Positions 1 through 8,907 of a DNA stretch of 64,000 nucleotides are shown piece by piece (within the stretch, counting starts at the first letter, position 1; each line of letters begins with the position of its first letter). The DNA comes from Rhodoplanes sp. (GTDB lineage Bacteria; Pseudomonadota; Alphaproteobacteria; Rhizobiales; Xanthobacteraceae). A program made the translations under genes and the position numbers. The stretch is taken from NCBI RefSeq assembly GCF_013377085.1, contig NZ_JACAAX010000002.1, forward strand, positions 186,001 through 250,000, given 5' to 3'. A model generated the notes under the pieces. It made no database searches and was not told the origin of the DNA. It saw only the letters and a list, made by a program, of their open reading frames with translations.

Positions 1-1545
1 CCGCCGGTACAACGGCGTGTGATAGATGTCGTCCGGATCGTCGGCGTGATGCACCTTGAAGTTCGGCAGCAGCTTGACGCCGAGATAGGGCGTGAACACC
101 ACGGCGACGACCCACGACGCCAGGAGTGCGATCGACACCACCCAGAAGATGCCGCCCGCATATTCGCCGGTCGACGAGGCCGCGAAGCCGACGGGCAGGA
201 AGCCCGCCGCCGTGACCAGCGTGCCGGTCAGCATCGGGAAGGCGGTCGACTGCCAGGCGAACGAGGCCGCATGGGCGCGGTCGAACCCCTGCTCCATCTT
301 CACCACCATCATCTCGACCGCGATGATGGCGTCGTCGACCAGGAGGCCGAGCGAAATGATCAGGGCGCCGAGCGTGACGCGATGCAGATCGAGCCCGATC
401 AGCAGCATGATGGTGAAGACGATGCCGAGCACCAACGGCACCGACAGCGCGACGACGATGCCGGTGCGCCAGCCGAGCGACAGGAAGCTGACGCCGAGCA
501 CGATGGCGAGCGCCTCGAGGAAGGACTGCATGAAATCGCCGACCGCCTCCTCGACGATCTTGGGTTGGTTGGCGATGCGCTCCCAGGTGAAGCCGAGCGG
601 CGTGGCGCGCTCGATTTCGGCCATGGCAGCGTCGACGCCCTCGCCGAGATGCAGGATGTTGGCGCCCTTCTGCATGACGACGCCGACGGCGAGCGCCGGC
701 GCGCCACGCTGGCGGAGCAGGTATTCGGGCGGATCGACGAAGCCGCGGCTGACGGTCGCGATGTCGCCGAGCCGCACCACCGTGCCGCTCGCCGCCGCGA
801 CCGGCGTCTCCTTCACGGCCTCGACGCCGTCGAGCGCGCCCGTCACCCGCAGCGGGATCCGCGGCGAGGCCGACTGCACGACGCCGGCCGGCGCCATCGC
901 ATTCTGCTTGGCGAGGCTGTCGAAGATCGCCTGGGTGGTGATGCCGAGATTGGCGAGCTTGACGTGATCGAAGTCGACGAAGATGCGCTCCTCCTGGGTG
1001 CCGTAGATCGTCACCTTGGTGACGTTCCGCACCTTCAGAAGACGCTGCCGCATCGATTCGGCGACGCGCTTGAGCTGGGCGTAGTCGGCGCCGTCGGAGC
1101 GCAGCGTGTAGAGCACCGAATCGACGTCGCCGTACTCGTCGTTGATGTTCGGGCCGATCACGCCGTCCGGCAGGTCGGGCTTGAGGTCGGCCATCTTGCG
1201 GCGGACCAGATAGAACAGATACGGCACCTGGCCGGGTGGCGTGGTGTCGCGGAACTCCATCAGGGCGGCGACGAAGCCGGGCTTCGAGTAGGTCGTGACC
1301 TTGTCGAACCAGGGCAGCTCCTGCAGCTTCTTCTCGATGCGGTCGGCGACCTGGAACTGCATCTCCTCGGTGGTCGCGCCCGGCCAGGCGGCGGTGACGA
1401 CCGCGACCTTGATGGTGAAGGACGGGTCCTCGTCGCGACCGAGATTCTTGTAGGACAGCGCCCCCATGACGCCGAGCATGATGATCAGGAAGAGCACCAG
1501 GGTCGGATGAGCGACCGCCCAGGCGGAGACGTTGAAGCGGCGCAT
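1..1545 (-). CDS. RND-family multidrug efflux permease (HAE1/AcrB type), C-terminus beyond window
   Basis: The first 515 residues of an inner-membrane RND pump are visible; the rest lies beyond base 1. The ATG at 1545 is followed by a cytoplasmic stretch and a first membrane helix (AHPTLVLFLIIMLGVMGAL), then a large periplasmic porter domain. A membrane segment near residues 340-360 and the RND motif region GLLVDDAIIAVEMMVVKME follow, with further helices up to the edge. Such pumps use the proton gradient to expel drugs, detergents or bile-like compounds through a tripartite complex. The gene lies 13 bp downstream of a periplasmic adaptor gene on the same strand, so the two form an operon. 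An outer-membrane channel gene would have to be outside the window or supplied elsewhere. The substrate cannot be told from sequence. Confidence 0.93.
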   Translation of the reverse strand, partial: MRRFNVSAWAVAHPTLVLFLIIMLGVMGALSYKNLGRDEDPSFTIKVAVVTAAWPGATTEEMQFQVADRIEKKLQELPWFDKVTTYSKPGFVAALMEFRDTTPPGQVPYLFYLVRRKMADLKPDLPDGVIGPNINDEYGDVDSVLYTLRSDGADYAQLKRVAESMRQRLLKVRNVTKVTIYGTQEERIFVDFDHVKLANLGITTQAIFDSLAKQNAMAPAGVVQSASPRIPLRVTGALDGVEAVKETPVAAASGTVVRLGDIATVSRGFVDPPEYLLRQRGAPALAVGVVMQKGANILHLGEGVDAAMAEIERATPLGFTWERIANQPKIVEEAVGDFMQSFLEALAIVLGVSFLSLGWRTGIVVALSVPLVLGIVFTIMLLIGLDLHRVTLGALIISLGLLVDDAIIAVEMMVVKMEQGFDRAHAASFAWQSTAFPMLTGTLVTAAGFLPVGFAASSTGEYAGGIFWVVSIALLASWVVAVVFTPYLGVKLLPNFKVHHADDPDDIYHTPLYRR

Positions 1546-1558
1546 CGTCGCCTCCGGG

Positions 1559-2800
1559 TCAGAACGACAGGGACGCGACGGGGCGCACGATCAGGCCGGC
1601 GTCGAGCTTCTGGACGCCGAGCATCACCACGCTCTCGCCTTCGGCGACGCCGTCCGTGATCAGCACACTGCGGCCGTCGTAGCGCGCCACCTTCACGGTG
1701 CGCGCCGTGAGCCGGCCTTTGTCGTCGACCGCCCAGACGGACGGGCCATGGCCGTGGTTGAACAGCGCCGTGAGGGGCAGCCGCGCGGAGCGCGTGCCGG
1801 TGCCCTCGCGCAGCGTCAGGGTCGCGCTCATGCCGAGCCGCACCGCCTCGTCGGCGGCCGGAATCGTGTAGCGGGCCGCATAGGTGCGGGTCGCCGTGTC
1901 GGCGGCCGGCGACAGCTCGCGCAGCCTCACCTCGTAGACCCGGTCCGGCACCGACCACAGGGTCAGGCTGCCGGAGGCCTCGCGGGCGCGCTCGACGAAG
2001 GTTTCGGGAAACGCCACCAGCGCCTCGACCTCGGCCAGGCGGGCCAGCCGCACGGCGGCCTGGCCGGAGGCGACGACCTGCCCCGGCTCGACCGGCGTCG
2101 CCGTGATGACGCCGTCGGCGTCGGCCTCGAGGCTCGCATAGTCGAGAGAATTGCGGGCGAGGTCGAGCGAGCGCTGCGCCCGGGTCAGGCGGCCACGCGC
2201 CTCCTCGGCTGTGGCATGGGATTTCTCCAGCGTGGCGGCCGCGGTCCAGCCCTTCTTCTGCAGCTCGGTGGCGCGCTGCTCGTCGGCCTCGGCCTGCACC
2301 AGATTGGTCTTGGCCGCCCGCACCTCGGCCTCGGACTGCTCGAGCTGGAGCTTGAGGTCGTTGGTGTCGAGAAGCAGGAGCGGCTGGCCCTTGCGCACCC
2401 GGTCGCCGTTCTGGACCAGGCGCTGCGCCACCTTTCCGGTCACCCGAAAGCCGAGATCGCTCTCGATCCGCGGCTTGATGGTGGCCGCGAAGGTGCGGGT
2501 CTCGGCGAGGTCCTCGTAGTGGACGGGGGCGACCAGGACGGGACGGTCGAGGACTTGCGCGGACTTGCCGGTGCTGCCGTTGCTCGCGTCGCACCCGGAG
2601 ACGGCAAGAGCGATGGCGATCAGCGGCGCCACCACCGCCGCCCTCCCGGCACCCCGAGGGGACGTCGGGGCGGGAAGAGCGGCGGCGGCGGCATGGGGTG
2701 CGACGGCGCTCGGGACGGAGAAGACCGCGGCCAGCACGACGGTGCAGACCGACCGGACGGCGCCGGAGAGGCGGAGGACAGAGGCGACGAACCGGGACAT
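1559..2800 (-). CDS. RND efflux periplasmic adaptor (membrane fusion protein), probable lipoprotein
   Basis: This 413-codon gene encodes the HlyD/AcrA-type adaptor that bridges an RND permease to an outer-membrane channel. The barrel-sandwich half-motifs are visible (IESDLGFRVTGKV... and later DADGVITATPVEPGQVV) around a coiled-coil hairpin (LKLQLEQSEAEVRAAKTNLV to RSLDLARNSLDYASLEA). A lipobox-like LAVSGC sits about 70 residues from the first ATG. That is too deep for a normal signal peptide, so translation may really begin at one of the internal GTG codons shortly before VAPLIAIALAVSGC. The first 60 residues are Ala/Pro-rich and look like upstream read-through. The gene heads the efflux operon and is followed by the permease after 13 bp. 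Confidence 0.9.
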   Translation of the reverse strand: MSRFVASVLRLSGAVRSVCTVVLAAVFSVPSAVAPHAAAAALPAPTSPRGAGRAAVVAPLIAIALAVSGCDASNGSTGKSAQVLDRPVLVAPVHYEDLAETRTFAATIKPRIESDLGFRVTGKVAQRLVQNGDRVRKGQPLLLLDTNDLKLQLEQSEAEVRAAKTNLVQAEADEQRATELQKKGWTAAATLEKSHATAEEARGRLTRAQRSLDLARNSLDYASLEADADGVITATPVEPGQVVASGQAAVRLARLAEVEALVAFPETFVERAREASGSLTLWSVPDRVYEVRLRELSPAADTATRTYAARYTIPAADEAVRLGMSATLTLREGTGTRSARLPLTALFNHGHGPSVWAVDDKGRLTARTVKVARYDGRSVLITDGVAEGESVVMLGVQKLDAGLIVRPVASLSF

Positions 2801-2828
2801 GGCACAGCCAGATGAAGGGTGACGAGTA

Positions 2829-2866
2829 ACGAATATTGAAATTCGTCATACATCAGCAAATGTCAA
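2829..2866 (-). promoter_or_regulatory. Efflux operon promoter with palindromic operator
   Basis: On the minus strand a perfect TTGACA (-35; complement of 2861-2866) is followed 17 bp on by AATTTC as a weak -10. The -10 region overlaps an inverted repeat, ACGAAT-N6-ATTCGT (2829-2846), with a second nested pair TGACG/CGTCA (2820-2824 and 2844-2848). The position just upstream of an adaptor-permease pair is typical for a TetR-family repressor operator. No regulator gene is in the window, so the identity of the protein is inference. Confidence 0.5.
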
Positions 2867-3521
2867 GATCCGGTTTTCGGCAGTGCGGTAATCGGCTGCG
2901 ATCGATCCCGAAAAGCCTCTGATGGTAAACGGTTTCTTCGATACTGGCCGAAGATCCCCCCGGCCGGCCTCGACCCCGATGCCTCGCCGCCGGTGGCTCG
3001 CAATCTCGACCGGTCGCCGAACCGCCCTCCTCATCCACAGCCATGCGCCGGCGTCGCGGGCGACCTGCGTGCCCTCGCGGCCGCGCATCAACCGGCCAGC
3101 GTGACCTGCACGGACCGTCACGCGACCGCTTGCAGGCCAAGGCGATCGAGCCGCCGTGCGAGATCTCACGGCCGGTCCTTCGAGACGCACCCCACCTGCT
3201 CGCCTCGCAGCCGCGACAAAAGATTGGGCATCTGCCCAAAATCGAGACGTTGCCGTTGATTGACAATCGGTGCGCCAATGCCACTAATCGTGTGCACCCG
3301 ACAGCTTGCGAGCCTCGGCAAGCGGCGTCATTTTGTCGTGCGGCGCGACGTCGGTCGGTTTTCGACCCGACACGTGATCGCCGATCTGGAAGGTGCGTGG
3401 CGTCGCCGCGCGGGACCGTCAGGCAGGGTGTCAGCGAACGTCTCTGGTCGGCGTATTCACGCCGGCGTCTCTCCGCTTCGGTGCCGCCCCGTCTGATTTT
3501 CCGCCAAAGGATGAGGTCTCC
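2867..3521. other. Intergenic region, no convincing gene; holds a promoter-like site at 3260-3288
   Basis: About 650 bases separate the leftward efflux operon from the rightward ABC operon. The open frames here lack recognisable domains and Shine-Dalgarno sites. On the plus strand a perfect TTGACA (3260-3265), a 17-bp spacer and ACTAAT (3283-3288) form a good sigma-70 promoter for the transporter operon. This implies a 5' leader of about 230 nt before the ATG at 3522. The leader has a GTCGGTCG/CGACCCGAC hairpin-like pair near 3350-3372, but I recognise no riboswitch class. Confidence 0.45.
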
Positions 3522-4511
3522 ATGCCTGCTTTCGTGCGCCCGTTGGCCGCTTTTGCCTGCCTTGCCGCCACGGTCGCCTTGACCGCCGCGCCCGCCCGCG
3601 CCGAGGACAAGGTCACGATTCTGACGAGCTGGTACGCCCAGGCCGAGCACGGCGGCTTCTACCAGGCGGTCGCCACCGGCATCTACAAGAAGTACGGGCT
3701 CGACGTGACGGTCCGCATGGGCGGCCCACAGATCAACGGCATGCAGATCCTCGGCGCCGAGCAGACCGACTTCCTGATGAGCTACGACTTCTCGGTGTTC
3801 AAGGCGCTCGAGCAGGGCGTGCCGGCCGTGACGGTGGCGACCTCGTTCCAGTCGGACCTGCAGGGCCTGATGACCCACCCGGACGTCAAGAGCCTAGCCG
3901 ACCTGAAGGGCAAGACCATCCTGGTCGCCACCGCCGGCCGCTCCAACTGGTGGCCGTGGATGAAGGCCAAGTTCGGCTACACGGACGACCAGACCCGCGC
4001 CTACACGTTCAACCTGCAGCCCTTCCTGGCCGACCCCAACACGGCCCAGCAGGCCTACATGTCGTCGGAGCCGTTCGCCGCCATGCAGGGCGGCGCCAAG
4101 GTGAACTTCTTCCTGTTCGCCAAGGACGGCTATCCGCCCTACGGCACCACCATCGTGACGCTGCAGAAAACCGTGAAGGACAAGCCCGACATGGTGCAGC
4201 GTTTCGTGAAGGCCTCGATGGAGGGCTGGAAGAGCTACATCTACGGCGACCCCGCCCCCGCCAACGCGCTGATCAAGAAAGACAACCCCAACATGAAGGA
4301 CGAGCAGATCGCCTATGCGATCGGCAAGCTCCGCGAGAGCAAGGTCCTGGTGGACGGGGATGCGGCGACCCAGGGCATCGGCGTGATGACGGATGCGCGC
4401 TGGAAGGCGACCTACGACTTCATGGTGCAGGAAAAGCTGCTCAAGCCCGAGGTCGACGTGAAGTCGGCCTACACGCTGCAGTTCGTGAAGGACCTCAAGA
4501 TCATGCCGTGA
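3522..4511 (+). CDS. ABC transporter substrate-binding protein, NMT1/SsuA-like
   Basis: This 329-residue periplasmic binding protein begins with a clear signal peptide (hydrophobic LAAFACLAATVALTAAPARA, cleavage after ARA near residue 26). The mature chain has the NMT1/THI5-like fold signature, for example TSWYAQAEHGGFYQAVATGIYKKYGLDV, then LLGAEQTDFLMSY-type and DLKGKTILVATAGR segments. Relatives bind pyrimidines, thiamin precursors, sulfonates or purine-like compounds. The start at 3522 is supported by AAAGGA about 11 bases upstream. The gene opens an operon with an ATPase, a permease and a deaminase-type amidohydrolase. The ligand is therefore plausibly a nitrogen heterocycle such as an oxidised purine or pyrimidine, which is an inference from context. 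Confidence 0.9.
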   Translation: MPAFVRPLAAFACLAATVALTAAPARAEDKVTILTSWYAQAEHGGFYQAVATGIYKKYGLDVTVRMGGPQINGMQILGAEQTDFLMSYDFSVFKALEQGVPAVTVATSFQSDLQGLMTHPDVKSLADLKGKTILVATAGRSNWWPWMKAKFGYTDDQTRAYTFNLQPFLADPNTAQQAYMSSEPFAAMQGGAKVNFFLFAKDGYPPYGTTIVTLQKTVKDKPDMVQRFVKASMEGWKSYIYGDPAPANALIKKDNPNMKDEQIAYAIGKLRESKVLVDGDAATQGIGVMTDARWKATYDFMVQEKLLKPEVDVKSAYTLQFVKDLKIMP

Positions 4512-4622
4512 CGCGCGGCGGAGCGGCCGGCGGCCGCTCCGCGCGCACGCCCGAGGCGAAGCCCGAACGACGGGACCACGCGAGTGCCCGGCCCCGTCGA
4601 CGGTGAGGAAGTGGACTCGACG

Positions 4623-5453
4623 ATGAGGATGGCCCAGGCGGTGCGCGCACCGGACACAGACCCCGCGGCGGGACCGCCCGCCATCGAGGTGCTCGGCGCC
4701 GACAAGGTGTTCGGCAACGGGACGCGGGCGCTGGCGCCGATCGATCTGACCGTCGACCAGGGCGAGTTCGTCACCCTGCTGGGGCCCTCCGGCTGCGGCA
4801 AGTCGACCCTGCTCAAGATGGTCGCCAACCTGATCGAGCCGACCTCGGGCGGCCTGATGTGGTGGGGGCGCGACTACGACCATGTCGGCCAGGCGGGCCG
4901 GAAGCTCGTCTTCGTCTTCCAGGACCCGACCCTGATGCCGTGGTCGCGGGTGCGATCCAATGTCCGCCTGCCGCTCGATCTCGCCGGCACGCCGAAGCAG
5001 GAAGGCGACGCCCGCGTCGACCAGGCGCTCGCCATGGTCGGCCTCTCTCGTTTCGACGGCTGCTACCCGCGCGAGCTCTCCGGCGGCATGCAGATGCGCG
5101 TCTCGATCGCCCGCGCGCTGGTCACCGAGCCGAACCTCCTCTTGATGGACGAGCCGTTCGGCGCGCTCGACGAGATCACCCGCAACAAGCTCGACCAGGA
5201 TCTGCTGGACCTCTGGTTCCAGAAGAAACTGACCGTGGTGTTCGTCACCCACAGCATCTACGAGTCGGTGTTCCTCTCCACCCGCGTCGTCGTGATGGCG
5301 GCGCGGCCCGGCCGCGTGCTGCGCGAGCTGATCATCGACGAGCCCTATCCGCGCGACGACGCCTTCCGAGTGTCGCAAAAATTCGCCGCCTATGCGCGCG
5401 ACCTGCAGGTCCTGCTGGCGGAAGCCAGCATCTCGGGCGCGCCGCATATCTGA
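4623..5453 (+). CDS. ABC transporter ATP-binding protein (SsuB/TauB-like)
   Basis: This 276-residue nucleotide-binding subunit energises the import system. Walker A (GPSGCGKST), Q-loop (FVFQDPTLMPW), signature (LSGGMQMR), Walker B (LLLMDEPFGALDE) and the switch histidine (VFVTHS) are all present in order. The start at 4623 is chosen because AGGAAG lies 10 bases upstream; an earlier ATG at 4584 would add 13 residues and has no ribosome site. It lies 111 bp after the binding-protein gene and 33 bp before the permease gene. Confidence 0.93.
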   Translation: MRMAQAVRAPDTDPAAGPPAIEVLGADKVFGNGTRALAPIDLTVDQGEFVTLLGPSGCGKSTLLKMVANLIEPTSGGLMWWGRDYDHVGQAGRKLVFVFQDPTLMPWSRVRSNVRLPLDLAGTPKQEGDARVDQALAMVGLSRFDGCYPRELSGGMQMRVSIARALVTEPNLLLMDEPFGALDEITRNKLDQDLLDLWFQKKLTVVFVTHSIYESVFLSTRVVVMAARPGRVLRELIIDEPYPRDDAFRVSQKFAAYARDLQVLLAEASISGAPHI

Positions 5454-5486
5454 GCCGAGTTCCAACGGCGAGACCGGGAAACGAGT

Positions 5487-6287
5487 ATGGCCGCAATCGA
5501 CAAGAACAGCCGCGTCCTCGGCATCGTCCTGCCGATCCTGGTCGGCGTGGTGATGCTGGTGATGTGGGAGGGATCGGTCCGATACTGGCAGGTGCCGAAA
5601 TATCTGGTCCCCTCGCCGTTCCTGGTCGCCGAGACCCTCGTGACGCAGTGGCCGCTCTTGTTCAACTCGCTCCTGGTGACGTTGCAGGTCACCTTCATGG
5701 CGTTCTTCTTTGCCGTGCTGATCGGCACCTTGATCGCCTTCGCGTTCGCGCAGAGCCGGCTGATCGAGATGTCGTTCTTTCCCTACGCCGTGCTGCTGCA
5801 GGTGACGCCGGTCGTCGCCATCGCGCCGCTGATCATCATCTGGGTCAAGCAGCCGACCGCGGCGCTGGTCGTCTGCGCCACCATCGTGGCGCTGTTCCCG
5901 ATCATCTCGAACACCATTTTGGGACTGCGCAGCGTCAATCCCGGCCTTCTGAATCTTTTCCGCATGAACAAGGCGACGCGGCTGCAGGAGCTGGTGCGGC
6001 TGCGCATCCCCAGCGCCGCGCCCTACTTCTTCGGCGGCCTGCGCATCTCGTCCGGCCTGGCGCTGATCGGCGCCGTGGTGGCCGAGTTCGTCGCCGGCAC
6101 GGGCGGCACCTCGGCCGGGCTCGCCTATCAGATTCTCCAGGCCGGCTTCCAGCTCGACATCCCGCTGCTGTTCGCCGCCCTGTTCCTGATCACGCTCACC
6201 GGCGTCGCTCTCTTCCTCCTGATGGTGGCGCTGTCGAAGCTCGCGCTCGGCGACTGGCACGAGAGCGAGCTCGTTCCGGAGACCTGA
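5487..6287 (+). CDS. ABC transporter permease (SsuC/TauC-like)
   Basis: This 266-residue inner-membrane permease has about six hydrophobic helices, starting with VLGIVLPILVGVVMLVMW. The binding-protein-dependent transport EAA-type loop is around NLFRMNKATRLQELVRLRIPSAAPYF (about residues 155-180). It pairs with the upstream ATPase and periplasmic binding protein. Its TGA overlaps the ATG of the following amidohydrolase (TGATG at 6285-6289), so the two are translationally coupled. Confidence 0.92.
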   Translation: MAAIDKNSRVLGIVLPILVGVVMLVMWEGSVRYWQVPKYLVPSPFLVAETLVTQWPLLFNSLLVTLQVTFMAFFFAVLIGTLIAFAFAQSRLIEMSFFPYAVLLQVTPVVAIAPLIIIWVKQPTAALVVCATIVALFPIISNTILGLRSVNPGLLNLFRMNKATRLQELVRLRIPSAAPYFFGGLRISSGLALIGAVVAEFVAGTGGTSAGLAYQILQAGFQLDIPLLFAALFLITLTGVALFLLMVALSKLALGDWHESELVPET

Positions 6288-7657
6288 TGGACCTTCTCGT
6301 TCGCAACGCCACCGCCATCATGACGGGCGGCGCGGGCGGCGCGGGTGGCGCGGCACGCGCGCGCGGCTCCGACATCCGCATCGAAGGCACGCACATCGCG
6401 GAGATCGGCACGCTCGCGCCGAAACCCGGCGAGCGCGTGCTCGACGCCACCGACTGCGTGATCTATCCGGGCTGGATCAACACGCATCATCACCTGTTCC
6501 AGGCGCTGCTGAAGGGCGTGCCGGCCGGCATCGACCTGCAGCTCGTGCCGTGGCTCTCCGCCGTGCCGGTGGCCTACCGGCGCTTCGCCACGGAAGACAA
6601 TCTCCGCCTCGCCGCCACCATCGGCATCGCCGAGCTGCTGCTCTCCGGCTGCACCACCATCGCGGACCACAACTACGCCTACTGGCCCGAGATGGGGTTC
6701 GACGGCAGCGCCGTGCTGTTCGAGGTGGCGGAAAAGTTCGGCGTCCGCTTCGTGCTGATGCGCGGCGGCGCGACGCGGGTGCGCGACATCGACGTGAACC
6801 CGCCGCCGGAGGCGCGGCCCGAAACGCTGGACGGCATGCTGGCGAGCGTCGAGGGCGACGTGCGCCGCTTCCATCAGGCGAACGGCGACGCGATGCGCAA
6901 GGTGGTGCTGGCGCCGACCACGCCGACCTGGTCGGTGCATCCGCACGAGCTGCCCCAGTTCGCGGCGGCGGCGCGAAAGATGGGAATCGGCCTGCACAGC
7001 CATCTCTCCGAATCGCTCGACTACGTGCATTTCTGCCGCGACGTGCATCACTGCAAGCCGCTGGAGTTCGTCGCCCGGCACGACTGGGTCGGGCCCGACG
7101 TGTTCTTCGCCCATCTAGTGCATCTCGATCCGGACGAGATTCGCCTGCTGGCCGACACCAAGACCGGCATGGCGCATTGCCCGCAGTCGAACTGCCGGCT
7201 CGGCTCCGGCATCGCGCCGGCGCCGGCGCTGGCGCGCATCGGCGGACGGGTGTCGCTCGGCGTCGACGGCTCGGCCTCCAACGAGGCCGCCGACATGATC
7301 GACGAGACCCACATGGCGTGGCTGGTGCACCGCGCCCGCGACGGCGCCGCCAGCGTCACGGTGGAAGAGGTGATCCGCTGGGGCACGGCGGGCGGCGCCA
7401 CGGTGCTCGGCCTGGACAAGGTCGGCACGCTCGCGCCCGGCATGGCCGCGGACCTGATGGTCTACTCGCTCGACCACATCCGCTACGCCGGCCTGCACGA
7501 CCCCGCCATCGGCCCGGTCGCGGGCGGCGGCCAGGCGCATGTGAAATACGGTTTTTGCAACGGCCGCCTGGTCGTCGAGGACGGCCGCATCCCCGGCCTC
7601 GATCTGTCGCGCATCGCCGCCGAGGCGCGAACGGCAGTGAGCCGGATGGTGGTGTGA
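6287..7657 (+). CDS. Amidohydrolase, 8-oxoguanine deaminase-like
   Basis: This 456-residue cytoplasmic metallo-hydrolase belongs to the cytosine/8-oxoguanine deaminase branch of the amidohydrolase superfamily. The metal-binding NTHHHLFQ motif sits near residue 67, with the later ligand histidines in LHSHLSES and FAHLVHLD and the metal Asp in LGVDGSASNEAAD. The loop KGVPAGIDLQLVPWLS and the SASNEAADM stretch resemble 8-oxoguanine deaminases, which convert 8-oxoguanine to urate. Isoguanine, cytosine or related substrates remain possible. Its start overlaps the permease stop, so this enzyme very likely acts on the compound the transporter imports. Confidence 0.85.
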   Translation: MDLLVRNATAIMTGGAGGAGGAARARGSDIRIEGTHIAEIGTLAPKPGERVLDATDCVIYPGWINTHHHLFQALLKGVPAGIDLQLVPWLSAVPVAYRRFATEDNLRLAATIGIAELLLSGCTTIADHNYAYWPEMGFDGSAVLFEVAEKFGVRFVLMRGGATRVRDIDVNPPPEARPETLDGMLASVEGDVRRFHQANGDAMRKVVLAPTTPTWSVHPHELPQFAAAARKMGIGLHSHLSESLDYVHFCRDVHHCKPLEFVARHDWVGPDVFFAHLVHLDPDEIRLLADTKTGMAHCPQSNCRLGSGIAPAPALARIGGRVSLGVDGSASNEAADMIDETHMAWLVHRARDGAASVTVEEVIRWGTAGGATVLGLDKVGTLAPGMAADLMVYSLDHIRYAGLHDPAIGPVAGGGQAHVKYGFCNGRLVVEDGRIPGLDLSRIAAEARTAVSRMVV

Positions 7658-7670
7658 GGATCTGATCCTC

Positions 7671-7773
7671 GTCATTCCGGGGCGCGGGCTGCAAGCCCGC
7701 GAGCCCGGAATCCATAACCCCGGTTTGCGAGTATGGATTCCGGGCTCGCTGCTTCGCAGCGCCCCGGAATGAC
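7671..7773. repeat. 103-bp palindromic intergenic repeat (copy 1)
   Basis: The element begins GTCATTCCGGGGCGCGG and ends GCGCCCCGGAATGAC, with internal halves GAGCCCGGAATCCAT and ATGGATTCCGGGCTCG. The whole unit can fold into one long hairpin with side stems. Near copies occur at 8775, 21868, 22635 and 57607, always between genes. It looks like a REP-type mobile palindrome common in rhizobial genomes; the family name is not determined. Confidence 0.85.
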
Positions 7774-7787
7774 GAAGTCTTTTGCTG

Positions 7788-8732
7788 TCACAGCCCTCTC
7801 AAGAATTCCGGCCGTAGCACCGGGGCGCCGCGGCGGGCGGCCGTCACGATCCCGACGAGGCGGTCGCGGTCGGCGGGGAGCGTGCCGGCGAGCGGCAGAC
7901 AGTTCGAGGCGTGGTTGGAGCGGAACACGATCGCCTTCTTCGGATCGAGCCCGGCGAGCAGCGCCTCCTGCTCGGCCAGCACGCCCTCGTCGTCCTGCTC
8001 CTCGAACGGCGTGCCGTCGCGCTGAAAGCGGGTGACGAACTCCTCCAGCTCATCCGCGCCGAGACGGAGCTGCAGCGTCGACAGGAACGCCGGCGGCGCC
8101 GCGTTGATGACGGCGGCGGTGCCCTCCACATGCTCGCGCCACAGCCGCTTGCCGCCGATGCCGAGGATCACGGTCGCCGACACGGCGATGCCGGCCGCGT
8201 CGGCCCGGTTCAGCGCCTCGGCGATGCCCTCGGGCGTCGCCCCCTTGCGGATGCGCGACAGGATGGTCGGCGCGCCCGATTCGACCCCGACATAGACGAG
8301 CGACAGGCGCTTCTCGCGAAGCAGCCGGAGCTCGCCCGGCGACTTCTGCACCAGATTGATGGGCGTCGCGTAGCACGACACCCGGTCGAGCCGGGGGAAG
8401 GCCGCGGCCAGCCGGTCGAGGATCACGGCCAGGCTCTCGGTCGCCAGCACCAGCGCATCGCCGTCGGCCAGGAAGATGCGGTCGGCGTCCGGCCACAGCC
8501 GCGCCGCCGCCTCGATGTCGGCGAACACGTCGCCGAGCGGGCGGGCCCGAAAGCTCTTGGTCTTGTACATGGCGCAGAAGGTGCAGCGGTTGAACGAGCA
8601 GCCGATCGCCGCCTGAATGATCAGGTTGCGGCCCTCGCTGGGGGGCCGGTAGAGCGGCTCGTCGTACTGCAGGGGCGCCCAGGTCATCGTTTGGCCGTCG
8701 TGAGAAACGTACGGGACAACCAGAGGCGGCAT
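7788..8732 (-). CDS. Radical SAM protein
   Basis: This 314-residue enzyme has the CxxxCxxC iron-sulfur motif as CSFNRCTFC (near residues 45-53), followed by the radical SAM barrel. GVESGAPTILSRIRKG and ILGIGGKRLWREH are typical of the Elp3/coproporphyrinogen-type family of uncharacterised radical SAM proteins. It would bind a 4Fe-4S cluster and cleave S-adenosylmethionine; the substrate is unknown. The start is uncertain between 8732 and the ATG at 8687 (MTWAPLQYDEPLYRPP), and neither has a strong ribosome site. It lies alone between two copies of the palindromic repeat. Confidence 0.85.
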   Translation of the reverse strand: MPPLVVPYVSHDGQTMTWAPLQYDEPLYRPPSEGRNLIIQAAIGCSFNRCTFCAMYKTKSFRARPLGDVFADIEAAARLWPDADRIFLADGDALVLATESLAVILDRLAAAFPRLDRVSCYATPINLVQKSPGELRLLREKRLSLVYVGVESGAPTILSRIRKGATPEGIAEALNRADAAGIAVSATVILGIGGKRLWREHVEGTAAVINAAPPAFLSTLQLRLGADELEEFVTRFQRDGTPFEEQDDEGVLAEQEALLAGLDPKKAIVFRSNHASNCLPLAGTLPADRDRLVGIVTAARRGAPVLRPEFLRGL

Positions 8733-8774
8733 TGTGCGCCGTGCGGCGGGGCGGACGCAACCGGCTTTCGCGCG

Positions 8775-8893
8775 GTCATTCCGGGGCGCGGGCCAAAGGC
8801 CCGCGAACCCGGAATCCAGCGGCGAGCACCGACGTCCGGGCTGGATTCCGGGTTCGCCGCGGAGCCTGTCATCGGGCGGCGCCCCGGAATGAC
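8775..8893. repeat. Palindromic intergenic repeat (copy 2)
   Basis: It has the same ends (GTCATTCCGGGGCGCGG ... GCGCCCCGGAATGAC) and inner halves (CGAACCCGGAATCCAG and CTGGATTCCGGGTTCG) as the copy at 7671, but is 119 bp long because of a longer tip. It lies between convergent-facing and same-strand gene ends, just upstream of the radical SAM gene. Confidence 0.83.
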
Positions 8894-8907
8894 CAGCGAG
8901 CGATGAC

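Noticed and set aside
3260-3496. 78-codon frame upstream of the substrate-binding protein gene
   Set aside because: It starts inside the predicted -35 element, has no ribosome site and overlaps the 5' leader; composition is not protein-like.
3290-3521. Guanidine (ykkC) or purine riboswitch in the leader of the ABC operon
   Set aside because: None of the conserved core motifs of these classes could be found by eye.
3894-6260. 788-codon minus-strand frame opposite the ABC transporter genes
   Set aside because: It has the low-complexity Arg/Asp/Gln/His composition typical of antisense frames; the plus strand encodes clear transporter subunits.
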